Shown in pieces: positions 46,910 through 59,018 of a stretch of DNA of 64,000 nucleotides. The DNA lies in the NCBI GenBank assembly GCA_029948255.1, contig JALIZF010001428.1:92001-156000 (forward strand), read 5' to 3'. A model generated the notes under the pieces. It was not told the origin of the DNA. It did not search any database and was given only the letters and a program-made list of their open reading frames with translations. The DNA comes from Telmatactis stephensoni. Taxonomy: Eukaryota; Cnidaria; Anthozoa; Actiniaria; Isophelliidae. The position numbers and the translations under genes were made by a program. The stretch's first letter is position 1; every line of letters begins with the position of its first letter.

Positions 46910-47123
46910 TGAGTATACAAAAAGAAAGCATTGCATCGTCAAAGTTCTTAAAGAGAGCAAGTACTCAGATAAAGAGGTTATCAAGGAAGTCATTAAGCTA
47001 TACTCAGATAACTACAACCCTTTTTGTCCCAAAAATGTAGATACCTCCAGTACTTCCCAGAGCAGTCTCACAAAAACTCTTCTTGCACTCGTCATTGTTA
47101 CCATAGCAGCAAGGCAATCATAG
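46910..47123 (+). pseudogene. Orphan duplicate of the terminal exon of the Cys-rich secreted gene
   Basis: Read from the acceptor TTCTTTCAG in the same phase as its paralogue at 52445: EYTKRKHCIVKVLKESKYSD, then KEVIKEVIKLYSDNYNPFCP, then KNVDTSSTSQSSLTKTLLAL and a short new end. About 290 bp of upstream intron and the 3' flank are duplicated too (46618-47245 against 52152-53060). A deletion between two CGTCATT copies removed the end of the hydrophobic tail and created a new stop. No upstream exons of this copy were found, so it is probably a partial duplicate; it could be functional if exons lie outside what I recognise. Confidence 0.65.
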
Positions 47124-47570
47124 GGCATAAATATAGCAATAAGATTAAACAAAATTCGGTTCAATTGTAGGTAATCAACGAATAAACTTGGTGCCTTTCT
47201 ATTCCTGAAGAAGCAAAGTGCCAAGAATAGAAGTCAATGATAGTCAATGATATGCAAATGAATTTCAAGCCAAAAAAAGTTAATTGTATACATGCTCAAT
47301 TATCGATTTAATTGTGCTCCTCTCGTCCGATCAGAATCGAGTAATTTTGTATAGTGTATTATAAGAAATATAATTAGGCAAATTCCTGGGTTGACGTCAC
47401 TGTGTAGGTCTGCTATGCGGTTACCGTTTATCAGCCTCGTTTTCGAGCTGGATCCAGTCTTAGTCGACTGCTTTTAGCGGCAAAAAGGCAATGATGCACT
47501 AATTAGTAAACCATTCACTTGGAGTTAGCTTGGCTGGAACGGAGGAAAGAGTTCAATCTATCGAAAAAAT

Positions 47571-50500
47571 ATGAAGATTTTGGCCTCCGTTTTTGTATTT
47601 ACAGGTATGAAAAGGGCATTCTTATTTTGTTAATATGAATTCGAATTTCATAATAATTTTCTATCACTTAATCGATTTGTCTCATATCTTACTCTTCCAA
47701 AGTGAAAAAAAGATCAAGTTCCGTGTTTTAGAATAGAGCACAGAAAAGTTGTTTTGAATTCGTGGCTCCTAACTAGCAGTTGGTGAAAAGGGGTACAATC
47801 TGATAGCGAAACTGTAGACAACTGAAACCGGCTGTAGTTGCTCATGTTAGGCATGCAATCATGTCGACCAGTGAAATCCAAATGTTTGCTCTTCATCATC
47901 TTTGTGGTATAGATAATACAAACGATACAAAGTTGGGCGTAATTATTAAAGTTTTTTAATAAGTCATATTCGAAGCGACTGCATCATTAGTTGTTGTAAA
48001 AACCGATGAGTTTTGGTTAAACAGTCAACTTATCACCTGTTCATTTAAGGGGTGTTTACATGGCACTAGGATCATCCTAGCAGGCGAATCATCCTACCTG
48101 CTATACATTTACTGCATTTACATCTACAAAATGAGTCAAAATCAATCGGAATAATTTATAGATCTAGTTTTTATTTACCTAAGAGTTCTTTATTTACTTT
48201 GTACTAATCGTTAATTTTTCCTTATCTTTACTATTGTAATATGATTTGGGCGTTAACCAACCTTCATCGACTTGTTATTTTACGAAAACGTGTCGTTAGA
48301 ATTGTAAGCAGATCTAAATTTGATGCTCACACTGATCCTCTTTTCAAAACGCTTGGCTTATGATAAAATATCTTGATATTCGTTTTGTACAGTTAGGTCT
48401 ATTTATGTATTCATATGCCAAAGTCTTTACTTCCAAATATCAGTTTAAAGATATATTTCCTTTGAAAAGGCAAATTCACTCATATAACACTAGATCAGCT
48501 TCCGCCTATCGTCTCCCATTTTGTAGAACGAGCACTAGACAATTCTCTGTGTTCTATCAGGGGCCCAAATTTTATAACTCCCTTAACATGGATATTAGAA
48601 ACTGTAAAATTATATCATCTTTAAAAAAAATAAAACTCTTCTTTCTTAAACAATATTGATTACTTCTCTAGCTACAGTCATACTCGTTTGCTACTATTCC
48701 ATGCATGAATCAGTCACTTATCTTATTTAGTAAAATTTATTCGGTTTTATTTATATTTGTACTTTGACTTTTCCCAATGTCATCATTGCCTTACATGATG
48801 TTAAGAAAAACTTTTTTCCAAGAATGAGGGGATCTAAATTCCATATATAAGACTAGGGGTTTCTCTTAGATCTCCTCCCCATTGCTATTTTGTGTGTGTT
48901 ATGTAGCTTAATGTTTTTTGGGGGGTCTAATTTTTGTCATACTGTGTTTATGACATGACATGACATGTCTTTGTCAAAAACTTAATTACATTTTTATTTT
49001 GTAGATAATAACATAACTTTATTCATTTAAATATGTCAATTTATGTGTAAATGGAAATCAAAAATGCCAAAAATGTCAAAAACCCACCACATGTACAAAT
49101 GAAGATGGTATGATACCCAAAAAAATGTCAATTTTGAAGAGAATTGTAAAAAAACGTTTTCCAGTTGATTTATCTCTTTTTTAAAGTAGATTAGTTGTGA
49201 TTCTTGAAAAAATATTTTTTCTTCCAATAATCCACGATTTTCTGAACACCGTTGGCTGGTTGCCATTGGCATAACACCCACTACTTTGTGTACATGTGTC
49301 TTTAATATTATAGCATGAAATTTGGCTGGAATACTTAGTGATAGTATCTAGGGACCGTTCATTTTTTATCAGGAGGGGGGGGGGGGGGGGGCTGGGGGCT
49401 GTATTTTTGCCTTTTCATTATCGCAGACGTACTAGGATAACATTGAATTATTAGTCATCATTGCTGTTATCCTCATATGTGTAGTAAGCCCATTATTGTT
49501 GAACAATATTGGAGAGTAATATTGCATAATTATGTATGTGAGCGCGAAGCGCGAGCCGCTCACCTGAAATTTCAAGTAAAGATGTTTCCAGAGGCTATTT
49601 TCTAAAAGAATTTTAAATGTTCGTATATATGGTGCAATGTGCGAAATACTACATTTATTTACAAATGCGAGTGCGAAGCGCGAGACGCTCTGCAGAAATT
49701 TGAAGTATATATGTTCACAGCTAGGTGAGAGGCTATCAGTTCCAAAAAGGATTTATTTAAATCATCTTATGAAATGTGCAAGTCACTTATTTCAAATATT
49801 CGCTCTGCAGAATATTTTAGCCAAACAACTGTTTTTTAGTTCATTGCATAGATCAATCCATGTTTAATAAATTTCCTTAGTTTGAATTGCATAGCAATTA
49901 TAGATATAGAGCTAGAGCTGCTAGAGTAAGAGTCCTAAAAGGATGCTTTTTGGGCGTGGCTTCGTTTCCACAGCAAAAATAACTGTTAAAAGTAGTAGCA
50001 AATGATTTGTCTTATGGAGGTTACATGTAATATTATATGAAAAATAAAATGGCTAAGAATTTTCCTCAAATTAAATTGACATTTTTTTGAATATTCATGA
50101 GCCTTCTGGATGACGTCATTAGCATTATTGAAGGATACATTAATTATGCATAATTATAAGTGTCATTTGCCGCGAAGTTGACTGCAAAAAAAAGACAGAG
50201 TCATACCACCTTAAATGTATTGGCATAATTATATGATTTTGACTCACCAAACTTTCTTGTCTTCCAATTACTAAGTCAAACATCAGATTTCGTATGAGTG
50301 GCAAACTGACCGTACCGTACCGTCACCGTGTCAGTACCGTAATGTCTATAAAAACATTCGAAATTCCTAATTGACCGTAACTGGTACGGTCAGTTTCCCA
50401 CTCATACGAAAACCGCGCTCTATTAAGATATTCAAGTTGACATTCAGAAGTAATTTACGTAGTCTTCGATCCTATAATGTGCAAATAAAGTAGTAATTTA

Positions 50501-52667
50501 AATGACGGCTTCATTCAATGAGGCGCATCACGCTGTCCGATCCGTGTCCCACTTTGTCTCCCGAAATACCGTGTGTTGGAGCATGTAGAAAAATCTAAAA
50601 AAATAGTTTTCAGTTCGATTACAGTTTCATGATCTTTTGTCTGAGTCATGCATCGATTAAGTGATCTATTTTAAGAACTGGACGCGCGGTGCCATTGCCC
50701 GTGTCTCTAAGTTTCGCAGTGGAGCATCTAGAAAAATCTAAGATTTGTAATTCGTAGCTAATAAATTGGATTGAAAAAGGAGCCATCTCCAAAGATACCA
50801 CAGTAGTACTGAGAGTTCCAGATTTCAAACTCCCCGACAACGGATACGAATCCGCTTCCTTAGCACACCCAGTACAGTTTCCAAATGAATCAATTTTAGC
50901 GATTTATCAATCCTCGCTTGCGTACGGGAAAACATCAGACCTGGGTCTTTTTCAGTGTACGAAACCTCAGTCAGTGCACTAGTTGGACCTCGCGCTCCGT
51001 TTAGAAATATCTCGGTGTACGTACGGATGTTTACTTTAACGAATTTATTACTATACTACTTTATATAGTTTTTTTAGGCTATGCTCAAGATGTTGCTTTT
51101 GGTTATTGTGGCGCCAGAGAGGCAGAGATGAAACGTCGGCATTGTTTTACGACAATGATCAAGAATCTGCAAAATAACCCGCATGCTAACTGCAGGTAAT
51201 ATCAAAAATAATTTTGAAATGTTTGCTATAGTGTGTGAGGGCTTGCGGCATATTTGAAAAGCAGCTTATAGGTAAAGTGCTTCGTTAGTAACGTAGTTAG
51301 ATACGAATAATCTAATCCTATTCCTTTATAAATCACAATTTATACAAATTTATCAAAAGGTTTGCACTTTTGACAAGTGATAATTAATGTATTTCTTTCT
51401 AATTAAAGATGGGTTGACAAGGCTTTCCCCAACCCCACCCACCCCAAACCTATCAGCATATTCACCAAATGACTGATATGCGAACAAAGAGATTTCTCAA
51501 ATGAAACCAACATACTGAACTAGCTGCAATTAATTAAAACCAGAGACCATAATACCGACTAGTATTATGGTCTCTTGTTAAAACGTAATGATTGATTTAC
51601 AGCGATGACGTGGATGCCTACGTTAACTGCTTCCTCAAGAGAGTTGTTAAGGCTTGCGAGATGACCAACGTTGCGGTTCCAGAGCAGCAGAAAAGCCAAC
51701 TGGAAGATTTGCTTTGCAACAAAGCTGGTTTGCAGATTCCAAACACCTTTGGCTTAGACCTGGTAAAAAGACTCAACAACTGTTCAAAGGAACTCATAAG
51801 CATTTGGCAAGCAAACAGGGCTGATAATCGAACCTGCATGTAAGTGATTGACTGAAAGCTAAGATAAGCCGTTGAGCAGACTTGCTTCAGATACATAATG
51901 CAATTTAAGACCTAGCTAGTTAAACTTAGTACGAAAACTGGCAAGGCAAAGATAATTTACGTACAGCAAGGACAGCGTTGATTCTATCTCTAATGAAAAG
52001 GATAAAACTTTCTATGTAAATGGGTTTGGGAATTCAAAAATCAACAGAGCGGTAGCCATGTTGGATGAACAAACAAGAGACGTCCATGAGAATTTTTTTG
52101 TTGACTTCATCCAAGATGGCTGCCGTGACGTCACATGCAACCCAAGAATTGCATGGAAAACTTTCACTGGAATCATCCTTTTTAACATCAAAAACTAAAG
52201 TTCTTTATAGTAAGAACAAGCCAAGATAAATTTAAATTGTAATGCATTTGATAAAATGAAATCAGACGGCTTGGATCGGCACAACATCGTGGGTAGATAC
52301 TGAATGATGGAAGGGTGTGATGATGGTGACGTGTTGGGGCAAGGAATCGGCAATTTAACAAATTAAAATCGATATAGGAATACTACTACTAACAAGAAGA
52401 GTTCATATTTCTGATCTATAAATTAAATTGTCTATTTCTTTCAGTGAGTATACAAAAACAAAGCATTGCTTCGTCAAAGTTCTTAAAGAGAGCAAGTACT
52501 CAGATAATGAGGTTATCAAGGAAGTCATTAAGCTACAGTCAGATAACTACAACCCTTTCTGTCCTAAAAATGTAGATACCTCCGGTGCATGCCATGTCCA
52601 AATCAGTTTCACTAAGGGTCTCCTGGCACTCGTCATTTTAGTTGCCTTGGTTATCACTTATGTCTAG
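47571..52667 (+). CDS. Small secreted or membrane-anchored Cys-rich protein, family unknown
   Basis: Predicted 203-residue protein from four exons: 47571-47604, 51078-51195, 51603-51839, 52445-52667, with phases 1, 2, 2 all matching. Exon 1 supplies the signal peptide (MKILASVFVFTGYAQ); the intron after it is 3.5 kb. Eleven Cys follow (about residues 22, 34, 50, 60, 69, 89, 111, 129, 138, 169, 179) in helix-friendly sequence such as REAEMKRRHCFTTMIKNL and CFLKRVVKACE. The C-terminus (about 188-203, GLLALVILVALVITYV) is hydrophobic and runs to the stop, fitting a GPI signal or a tail anchor. I do not recognise the fold. The large first intron carries a LINE fragment and MITEs; the last exon has a duplicated relative at 46910. 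Start: only ATG giving a signal peptide in phase with exon 2. Confidence 0.72.
48049..48126. mobile_element. Half-copy of the GTGTTTACATG MITE
   Basis: GGGGTGTTTACATGGCACTA and TAGCAGGCGAATCATCCTAC match the left arm of the complete copy at 60957-61117; the right arm is absent. Confidence 0.8.
48230..48980 (+). mobile_element. LINE C-terminal fragment in the intron of the Cys-rich gene
   Basis: Codes for the end of a non-LTR retrotransposon ORF2: NLHRLVILRKRVVRIVSRSK, then HTDPLFKTLGL, a frameshift with a stop near 48360, then LFMYSYAKVF, HSYNTRSASAYRLPFCRTST and FSVFYQGPKFYNSL, a typical conserved tail. The 3' region ends in (TGACA)n near 48950-48970. 5'-truncated and inactive. Confidence 0.8.
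48981..50284. other. Intronic sequence, no gene; G-run and degenerate repeats
   Basis: Holds a poly-G run (49376-49390) and a short direct repeat of GCGAAGCGCGAG near 49553 and 49672. No coding exon recognised. Confidence 0.45.
50285..50412. mobile_element. CGTATGAGTG-family foldback element
   Basis: TTTCGTATGAGTGGCAAACTGACCGTACC-type left arm (first bases at 50288) and inverted right arm ending TTTCCCACTCATACGAAA. The best-preserved short copy. Confidence 0.85.
51539..51580. repeat. Short palindrome made of CAAGAGACCATAATAC ends
   Basis: AACCAGAGACCATAATAC and GTATTATGGTCTCTTGTT are inverted around 6 nt. It looks like two abutted termini of the family at 53078 and 59865. Confidence 0.8.
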
Positions 52668-52846
52668 TGGACAGCACTGACGTCATTGTTACCATAGCAG
52701 CAAGGCAATCATAGGGCATAAATATAGCAATAAGACCAATAAGATTAAACAAAATCAGATGTTCAATTGTAGGTAATTTAATAAAGCGATTTGAATATGT
52801 CAGCCAGTCAGAAAGCGGGAAATTAAACTTCTCTCGATCGAAGTTT

Positions 52847-52972
52847 TTGTTTGTTTGTTTCTTTCTTTCTTTGTTTGTCTGTTTGTTTGTCTGTCTGTCT
52901 GTCTGTTTGTTTGTTTGTTTGTTTGTTTGTTTGTTTGTTTGTTTGTTTGTTTGTTTGTTTGTTTGTTGTGGT
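52847..52972. repeat. (GTTT)n/(GTCT)n microsatellite
   Basis: About 30 tetranucleotide units within the duplicated 3' flank of the Cys-rich gene; the copy at 46.6-47.2 kb lacks it. Confidence 0.95.
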
Positions 52973-53077
52973 GGTGGTGTTGTTGAGCGGAACGCGGAAC
53001 GGAGGAATAAACTTGGTGCATTTCTCTTCCTGAAGAAGCAAAGTGCCAAGAATAGAAGTCAACAGTTTATTCGGCAC

Positions 53078-53371
53078 CAAGAGATCATAATACTAAGAGA
53101 TTGATGTCTGCGCGATGTGCTTGGCGCTCAAGAACGTTATTTTTTGTAACAGGAAGTTGACGCCATCGCGCACGCACAAACAATGAAATTTGATTGCCGG
53201 AGGACAAACAGCTACTATCTGCATCGCATGCGTGTAAAAATCAAATTCCATTGTTTGATAGCCCTGCGCGCGCAATGGCGTCAACTTCCTGTTCCTAAAA
53301 ATGACCTTAAGCGCCAAGCATATCGCGCAGACATCAATACCAGTTTCGCTCTCTTAGTATTATAATCTTTT
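53078..53371. mobile_element. Foldback element, CAAGAGATCATAATACTAAG family
   Basis: Ends CAAGAGATCATAATACTAAG and CTTAGTATTATAATCTTTTG are inverted. Arms continue through GATGTCTGCGCGATGTGCTT / CATATCGCGCAGACATC and GGAAGTTGACGCCATCGCGC / CGCGCAATGGCGTCAACTTC. Confidence 0.85.
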
Positions 53372-53374
53372 GGT

Positions 53375-53640
53375 TTCGTTTTCTTAGTGTTATTGTCACA
53401 TGACAGCTTCCAAATATGTCTTCAAGAACTTGTTTGTCCGCTAATGTGTCGGGTTTGTAATCCACCAACAAATATCCAAACGGTTTTTCGGTCTCCCTGT
53501 GGTAGGCCGACATAAATTGGTCTCTATTCTTATCAAACATTCGTTCACCGACGATTCCAATTTGTTTCCTATCACTAGGACTTCGGAACAGTGCGAGATA
53601 TTGGGCATCCCGGGTCATTTTGCACAACCAGTCCATACGA
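53375..53640 (-). pseudogene. Fragment of a mobile-element or DNA-virus-type P-loop ATPase C-terminus
   Basis: The minus strand codes for DAQYLALFRSPSDRKQIGIV ... FMSAYHRETEKPFGYLLVDY ... a form I associate with the C-terminal part of packaging-type P-loop NTPases found in integrated viral or transposon-like DNA in cnidarian genomes. No Walker A region is present; the fragment begins abruptly and ends in the neighbouring foldback. It is an incomplete relic. Family naming is from memory and tentative. Confidence 0.4.
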
Positions 53641-53771
53641 GGGAGCATGCTGCGGGAGCTTGCTGCATGGTGTGGTCATGCTCGCTGATATTTAACCAGT
53701 TTAATATCAATGGAGCACAACCCGGGAGCAAAAATTTTTGTCGCGCAACAATTTTTTTCCGCATGAAATCG

Positions 53772-53836
53772 TTGGTACACACGAGGGAGCGTGTTGCGGG
53801 AGCATGTTGCGGGAGCATACTCCCTCGTGTGTACCT
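53772..53836. repeat. Palindrome of GGTACACACGAGGGAGC arms
   Basis: GGTACACACGAGGGAG and CTCCCTCGTGTGTACC are inverted; GTTGCGGGAGCAT repeats lie between and also upstream near 53650. Probably a foldback with outer copies beginning at about 53633. Confidence 0.75.
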
Positions 53837-54898
53837 GCCTTTAAAATTTGGAATAGCGCATTACAAGGGTTCTAAACCGATAACCTGCTAATAAATGCAT
53901 GAATCAGACAAAGATCATGAAAATGTCATCACTCGTACTGAAAGAACACGTAGAGACATGTACTTTAAAAATTATTTCTTTCTTTCTTTTACATTTTACA
54001 ATGAAAACATTGATTCTTTTCAAAAAATAGTCAGTAAAAAAAATACTGCCAACATTGAACTAAAGGAGATAAAAAAATTGGTTTGTTTGTTTGAGTTGTG
54101 ACGTCAATAATGAAGCGCTTCGCTATTCCGTATTAGAACAATTGTTATCTATGATGCCTATTTTGGTAGCTGCCAAAGGCTTGTCCTATTAATCAAACTT
54201 TGATTGCTACAAAAATTATTGGTATAACCTTCTATGGAGGGTAGACTCCAATTGAAAATAAAAGGCCAAGCTGATGTTTGAAGATCCTTCTTCACAAAAA
54301 AAAGTTTAATGGCAAATTTCCTATGAACGGATATAATGAAAACAGTACATATCACAACGCTCTATCAAGAAGCTAACGAGAAATTTCATTAATGTATGGT
54401 TTCTTTAAATGTTATTGGTTTGAAAATCCTAATCCTCTTTTAGGATTGGCTATATATAATATAACTTTATAGTATTCTTTTAAAGCAACCTCCGACAAAA
54501 AAACCGCGATTCGTCACGCAGGTGCAAATTTATTTTATCGACGAAGTTCCTGACCTCTTATAAACTAAAATATCATACAGTGGAATTTTACTTCCTTCTT
54601 CTGAGAAAATTATTGGATCTAACTACTATTCATCGCTTGCAGAAATATATGGGAGTATTTACTAACTGTGTAGAAAAAATGAAAGACTCCGCCCCCAAAA
54701 CCGCAGACCGGCAGCAACGCAGGCTACTAACTGTGCAATTTGAGTTTTTCACTTCCTTGTTAGAACTGTGACTGATAGGCAAGGGCGGAGAATTCCCCGC
54801 GTCTCCAAACGTCGATCTGACATAAGCTTTTTCGGATTTATTGTTCTAAAAATTGAGTCAACTTCATAGACAAGCACTGATCTGAAAATTGAATCAAG

Positions 54899-57800
54899 AT
54901 GGATAGTAAGGAAAGGTGGGTGAATGAGATGAACAGAGGCCTTGGCGAGGCAAATAGCTTCAGTGGATCTTTCCGGAAAGATTTTGATGTTCGTGGAGTT
55001 AGTGAAAAAGAGTGGAACAAATTGGAAAATTCACTGCAGGCCGAACAAAGAAAATTTCTGGAAGAATGGAAAGGTTCTTTCCAAGAAGAACCAGTCGATG
55101 ATATCAAGAAGAATGTAAAGCCTGGAGATCATCTTTATTGTTCTAGAGTACGATGTGGTCTGATGAGATATCAACATCACTTGTTGTGCATTAATGTCGT
55201 CGATGATAATACGATGGGGTTTATTGAATATGGCGGACCTCGATTTGGTTTCTCCGCAGTGTTACGCTCCCCTAGTAGCCCTTCAGGGCTGGGCAAAGTA
55301 CACACGACAATACCATACACTTACAAAAAGTTAGTCGGCATGAAAGTGAGTATAAACACATTGTTCTTGTACAATAGTACGATGGTATCGCAGGGAAGCT
55401 GTATGCAGAAACCGTGAATCAGGCTTGTATGTATTTTTGATTTGGTTCTAACGATAGAGGAATATAAATCGCAAATCTGATAATAAAGGTAAAATCCAAA
55501 AATGAATTTCATATTTCGGATGTTTCAGCCAACCCTTTGCGGTTTTTAATTAAGCGCATCGAATGTTTTCCGTCCATACTGAATCATGCATATGATCACT
55601 CCTCGCACTTTCGAAATAAAATAAATTTATTTAAATTACCTTTCCTTTTTATCGCTCAAGTCTGTTTCTCAATAGCGACATTAGTCGAAGAAAAAGAAAA
55701 CATCCGTTCTTTGGCGTTGTCTTAGCTTTTGTCGCTAGTAAGAACCAGGCTTTACAGTTTGTCTTGCAAAACGTTTATTTTTATGCGCCTGATCTTACCG
55801 CCTGATCTAACCGCCAAACTGTAGGCAAAAATGAAACTATTATTCTTCTATTTTTCATGAGCAAAATATCCAGAAAAACATTTGCCGATGAAAAAAACTG
55901 ACGGCTTATTAGAAGACTAAAAGGAAGTGTTCAGAGTCGAATACGTACAAAACTTATCGTCTGTTATAGTCTCAACTTATTCTCAACTCGTTTGCTTCCC
56001 GTCAATAATGCATCAATTTTATCGTCATTTAAACTAATTCAATTTTTCTAGATTTTGATGGTATTTTCGATCGATATTGCAGTCACGCTATTTTAACAAA
56101 TTCCCTATCCAAATCTTATTCCTTTATACGATTTCTTTGAAACCTCATACACAGGCATTTTAGGTCCCTAGCAATGTTTTTAGGAAGCAAAAGGAAAATT
56201 ATCAGTCGAATTTACATGACAGCTCAGGGCCAAAAATATTGGCAAAAATGTTTACGAGCAAGCCAGCATGAGCATGAAAGAGCAACTACAGTGGTTCAAC
56301 CGATTTAAATATAACCAAGAGAGCATAAATAAGAGAAGGAAACTTGTTAATGGGGCGCGCGCCGTGATGATTCCTATCTGTGCTATTTTTAGTAACCGGA
56401 TGCAGTTTAATTTTCGTCTTACCCTACTCCCGTGCGTCGAAAAATTGAACCAGTGGAATTTCGCGATTTGAGCTTCATAAAATCACACAATCGATACCAA
56501 ATTTATTATAGATTCCACGAAAAAGCCATCTGATGTCCAATTAATAATTTACATCAAAAATTATAAAAACAAACGAGTTTTTCTCATCTAAATGAGCGAA
56601 AATTTTTAGATAAACCTAAGCGCGCGCTCGATGACGTGTAGCGCGCGCATTTCCGCTAAAATTTCTTTAAAAACACAACAAAATCCTCGCCGTTTTTGCC
56701 TTGTTTCTCATCAAAATCGTTCCTTTTTAATCAGAAAGTACACACTTTTGATGGTAGATAATATGATCAACAGCAGTTTTAAGATAACTTTGATTTTAAT
56801 GCTGTTTTTGAAAACTCAAATCTGCACTAAACGGTTCTCTGGTTCCGGAAGTGTCAAATTATGACGCACGGGTGTAGGGTAAGACGAAAATTAAACTACA
56901 TACGGTTACTAAAAATAGCACAGATGGGAATCATCACGGCGCGCGCCCCATTAACAAGTTTCCCTCTCTTATTTATGCTCTCTTGATATAACCCATATGG
57001 GCCAGCTCTATTGCTTACTATTTAGTACAAAATAATAAGAGAAATTAATCAATACCTTTTTGTTTTGATTTCTCGAATATAAATGCATGCAACCCATGGA
57101 ATTTATTTCAGCCCAACGATTTAACCTCCCGTCCACAGTACACGTATGCATTTAACGGATCCCATTTAACTTTTGAAGGGCATTTTGTGCGCGTTTTTGA
57201 CCGCTAACTTTGCATCGACTTGCGGCGCTACTATTTGCATCGAATTGTCAGCACAGCGTTGATGCAAGTTTTGACTGATTTGAACAGTCTAAACTTTACA
57301 AGCTGCATTTCTAGTTCTCCCACAAGTAATTCAAACAAAATCAAAGCCGGGGTTTTCTTTATTTCAAATAGGCAGTAAAGATTCTATGGCCAGAAGAACT
57401 TCAACGGTTCACTGACGAAGAAGCAGTTGAACGAGCTACGTCACGAGAAGGTGAAAGACTGTACGATGTCCTCTATAATAACTGTGAGAGTTTCGTTGTG
57501 TGGTGTAAATGTGGTCTGAATACCAGTCGCCAAGTTACGACCAAAGTGAAGTGTTTTTGTGAATCCGTTAAAGCAATATTCAGTGGATGTTTCAACTTCG
57601 TTACAAACCTCTTGGTGAAAATCCTTCCTTATATGACTGCCAACCTTACTGATGAGTTCGCCGCATTCATCTCCAGGAACTTCACAACAATTGGATTTGT
57701 AGTTGGCGGCCTCATCGAACTAGGATTATTGGTACGGAATATCTATGAGGACAATCAAAAGAGGAAGCAAGGGCTTATCTCAGGCTGTCAGTTCCGAGAG

Positions 57801-57974
57801 AACACCGTGGACAATTCTTGTAAAGCAGCTGGTCGTGTAGTTGGTGGTGTTGTTGGGTCAGTACTTGGCTCTTTAGTTGTATTTGCTCCATTTTGGGGGA
57901 GTGTAGTGGGAGGTGCAATTGGAGCATTTGTAGGTTATTTTGTTGGATTAGGAATTGGCAAGGTGATAAATTGA
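54899..57974 (+). CDS. LRAT-domain protein D with glycine-zipper tail
   Basis: Predicted 349-residue protein from exons 54899-55345 and 57372-57974 (phase 0, GTGAGT ... TAG). The start is supported by a 5' leader shared with gene E (CTGATCTGAAAA ... AATCAAGATGG). Order: helical N-terminus (EWNKLENSLQAEQRKFLEEW), FQEEPVDDIKKNV, GDHLYC, YQHHLLCINV (His93-His94), FIEYG (Glu110), YTYKKLVGMK at the intron; then LWPEELQRF, NNCESFVVWCKCGL (Cys187, at the same residue number as in B), a hydrophobic stretch with IGFVVGGLIELGLLV, DNQKRKQGLISGCQFRENTV, and a glycine zipper (about 299-349: GRVVGGVVGSVLGSL, GSVVGGAIGAFVGYFVGLGI). The tail is the clearest GxxxG run in the family. The 2 kb intron holds a large foldback. 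Probable membrane-embedded lipid-modifying enzyme; the substrate is unknown. Confidence 0.88.
56316..56995. mobile_element. Foldback element with about 125-nt arms in the LRAT D intron
   Basis: The left arm (CAAGAGAGCATAAATAAGAG, GGGGCGCGCGCCGTGATGAT, TTTTTAGTAACCGGATGCAG) is inverted at 56868-56995. A solitary half-copy lies at 30090-30208. The ends resemble the CAAGAGA family at 53078 and 59865. Confidence 0.88.
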
Positions 57975-58524
57975 ACTGTCAAATGTCTCAGTGCAGTTGG
58001 ACAAAAAGTCAAACGATTTTTCAAGTCCCTCTTCTCAAAGTCAACAAACTAAGTGTAATATAATTATATTAATAACTGTACGTAGATTCTTTAATATTCG
58101 GTACCTCAAACAACCATATAAGAAAGCGAATCAGTCACCCTAGTAAACTAGAACAGTATCACTTTTTTCAATAGTGCTATCATTGGGTGACTCCTTGGGT
58201 AGCATTTTTACCGCTGTGGTACGAGCTTGAGTCTCGGCTTGGGCAACGGAAAGTATCATGAAAAGTAATATACCTTCACTTATTTTTAGGTAAAGCTGAG
58301 TATTCGCAATTGAAAGATGAAAATCAGTTGTACTTGTGCTTGAATCGGATGCCTGTTCATTTTGACGATTTTTCGCGATTTTCGCGATTTCGCGATTTTC
58401 TCTTTTTTGATATGTTTTAGTTTTGATAAAAATACGCAGAAAAAGCAAAAATTTAGGATAGGTCGCGGTGCTAGATATTAAATTCAAGGCTTTGAATACT
58501 ATTACGTGCACGTGGCGCCCGCCA

Positions 58525-58924
58525 TAGAGTCGTTTTCGTATGAGTGGGAACACTGTACGGTTACGATACGATACGGTTACGGCATGAATTTCGAATGTTT
58601 TAGACATTACGGCACTGACAGGGTCACGGTACGGCGCGGTAAGTTTCCCACTCATAGCAGCAAGTGATAACATCTGCGCATGTCTCCAACTTCTATTGTC
58701 TTGGACAAATGTATAATTTTGAAAGAATAATTTCTAGCTGTTCATACTTCTGCACTCGACTGTAATGCTCCGAAAAACTTTGGGGAGACTATATACGACT
58801 CTCTTTATGAGAGAGGTAGCCCTAAGCCAGGTTAAAACCGTAATTGAGGCCACTTCCGTCCAGCGGCTCGCGCATACTCGTCATGTTATCACTTGCTGTT
58901 CCCACTCATACGAAAACGACTCTA
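58525..58924. mobile_element. CGTATGAGTG-family foldback with nested arms, 3' of LRAT D
   Basis: TAGAGTCGTTTTCGTATGAG is inverted exactly at CTCATACGAAAACGACTCTA. Inside, a second pair GCAAGTGATAACATCTG / CATGTTATCACTTGC suggests one element inserted into another or a compound foldback. Confidence 0.85.
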
Positions 58925-59018
58925 TTGAAATGCTTTAGAACACAAGAAGCCCAATCAAATTCAAAACGTTATGCGCACGAATGCGCGAGCGCACTACCTT
59001 AAAATGAAAATAACTGGG

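Noticed and set aside
52654..53080. Gln-Thr-Asn-Lys and Val-Cys-Leu-Phe repeat frames
   Set aside because: Translations of a (GTTT)n microsatellite.
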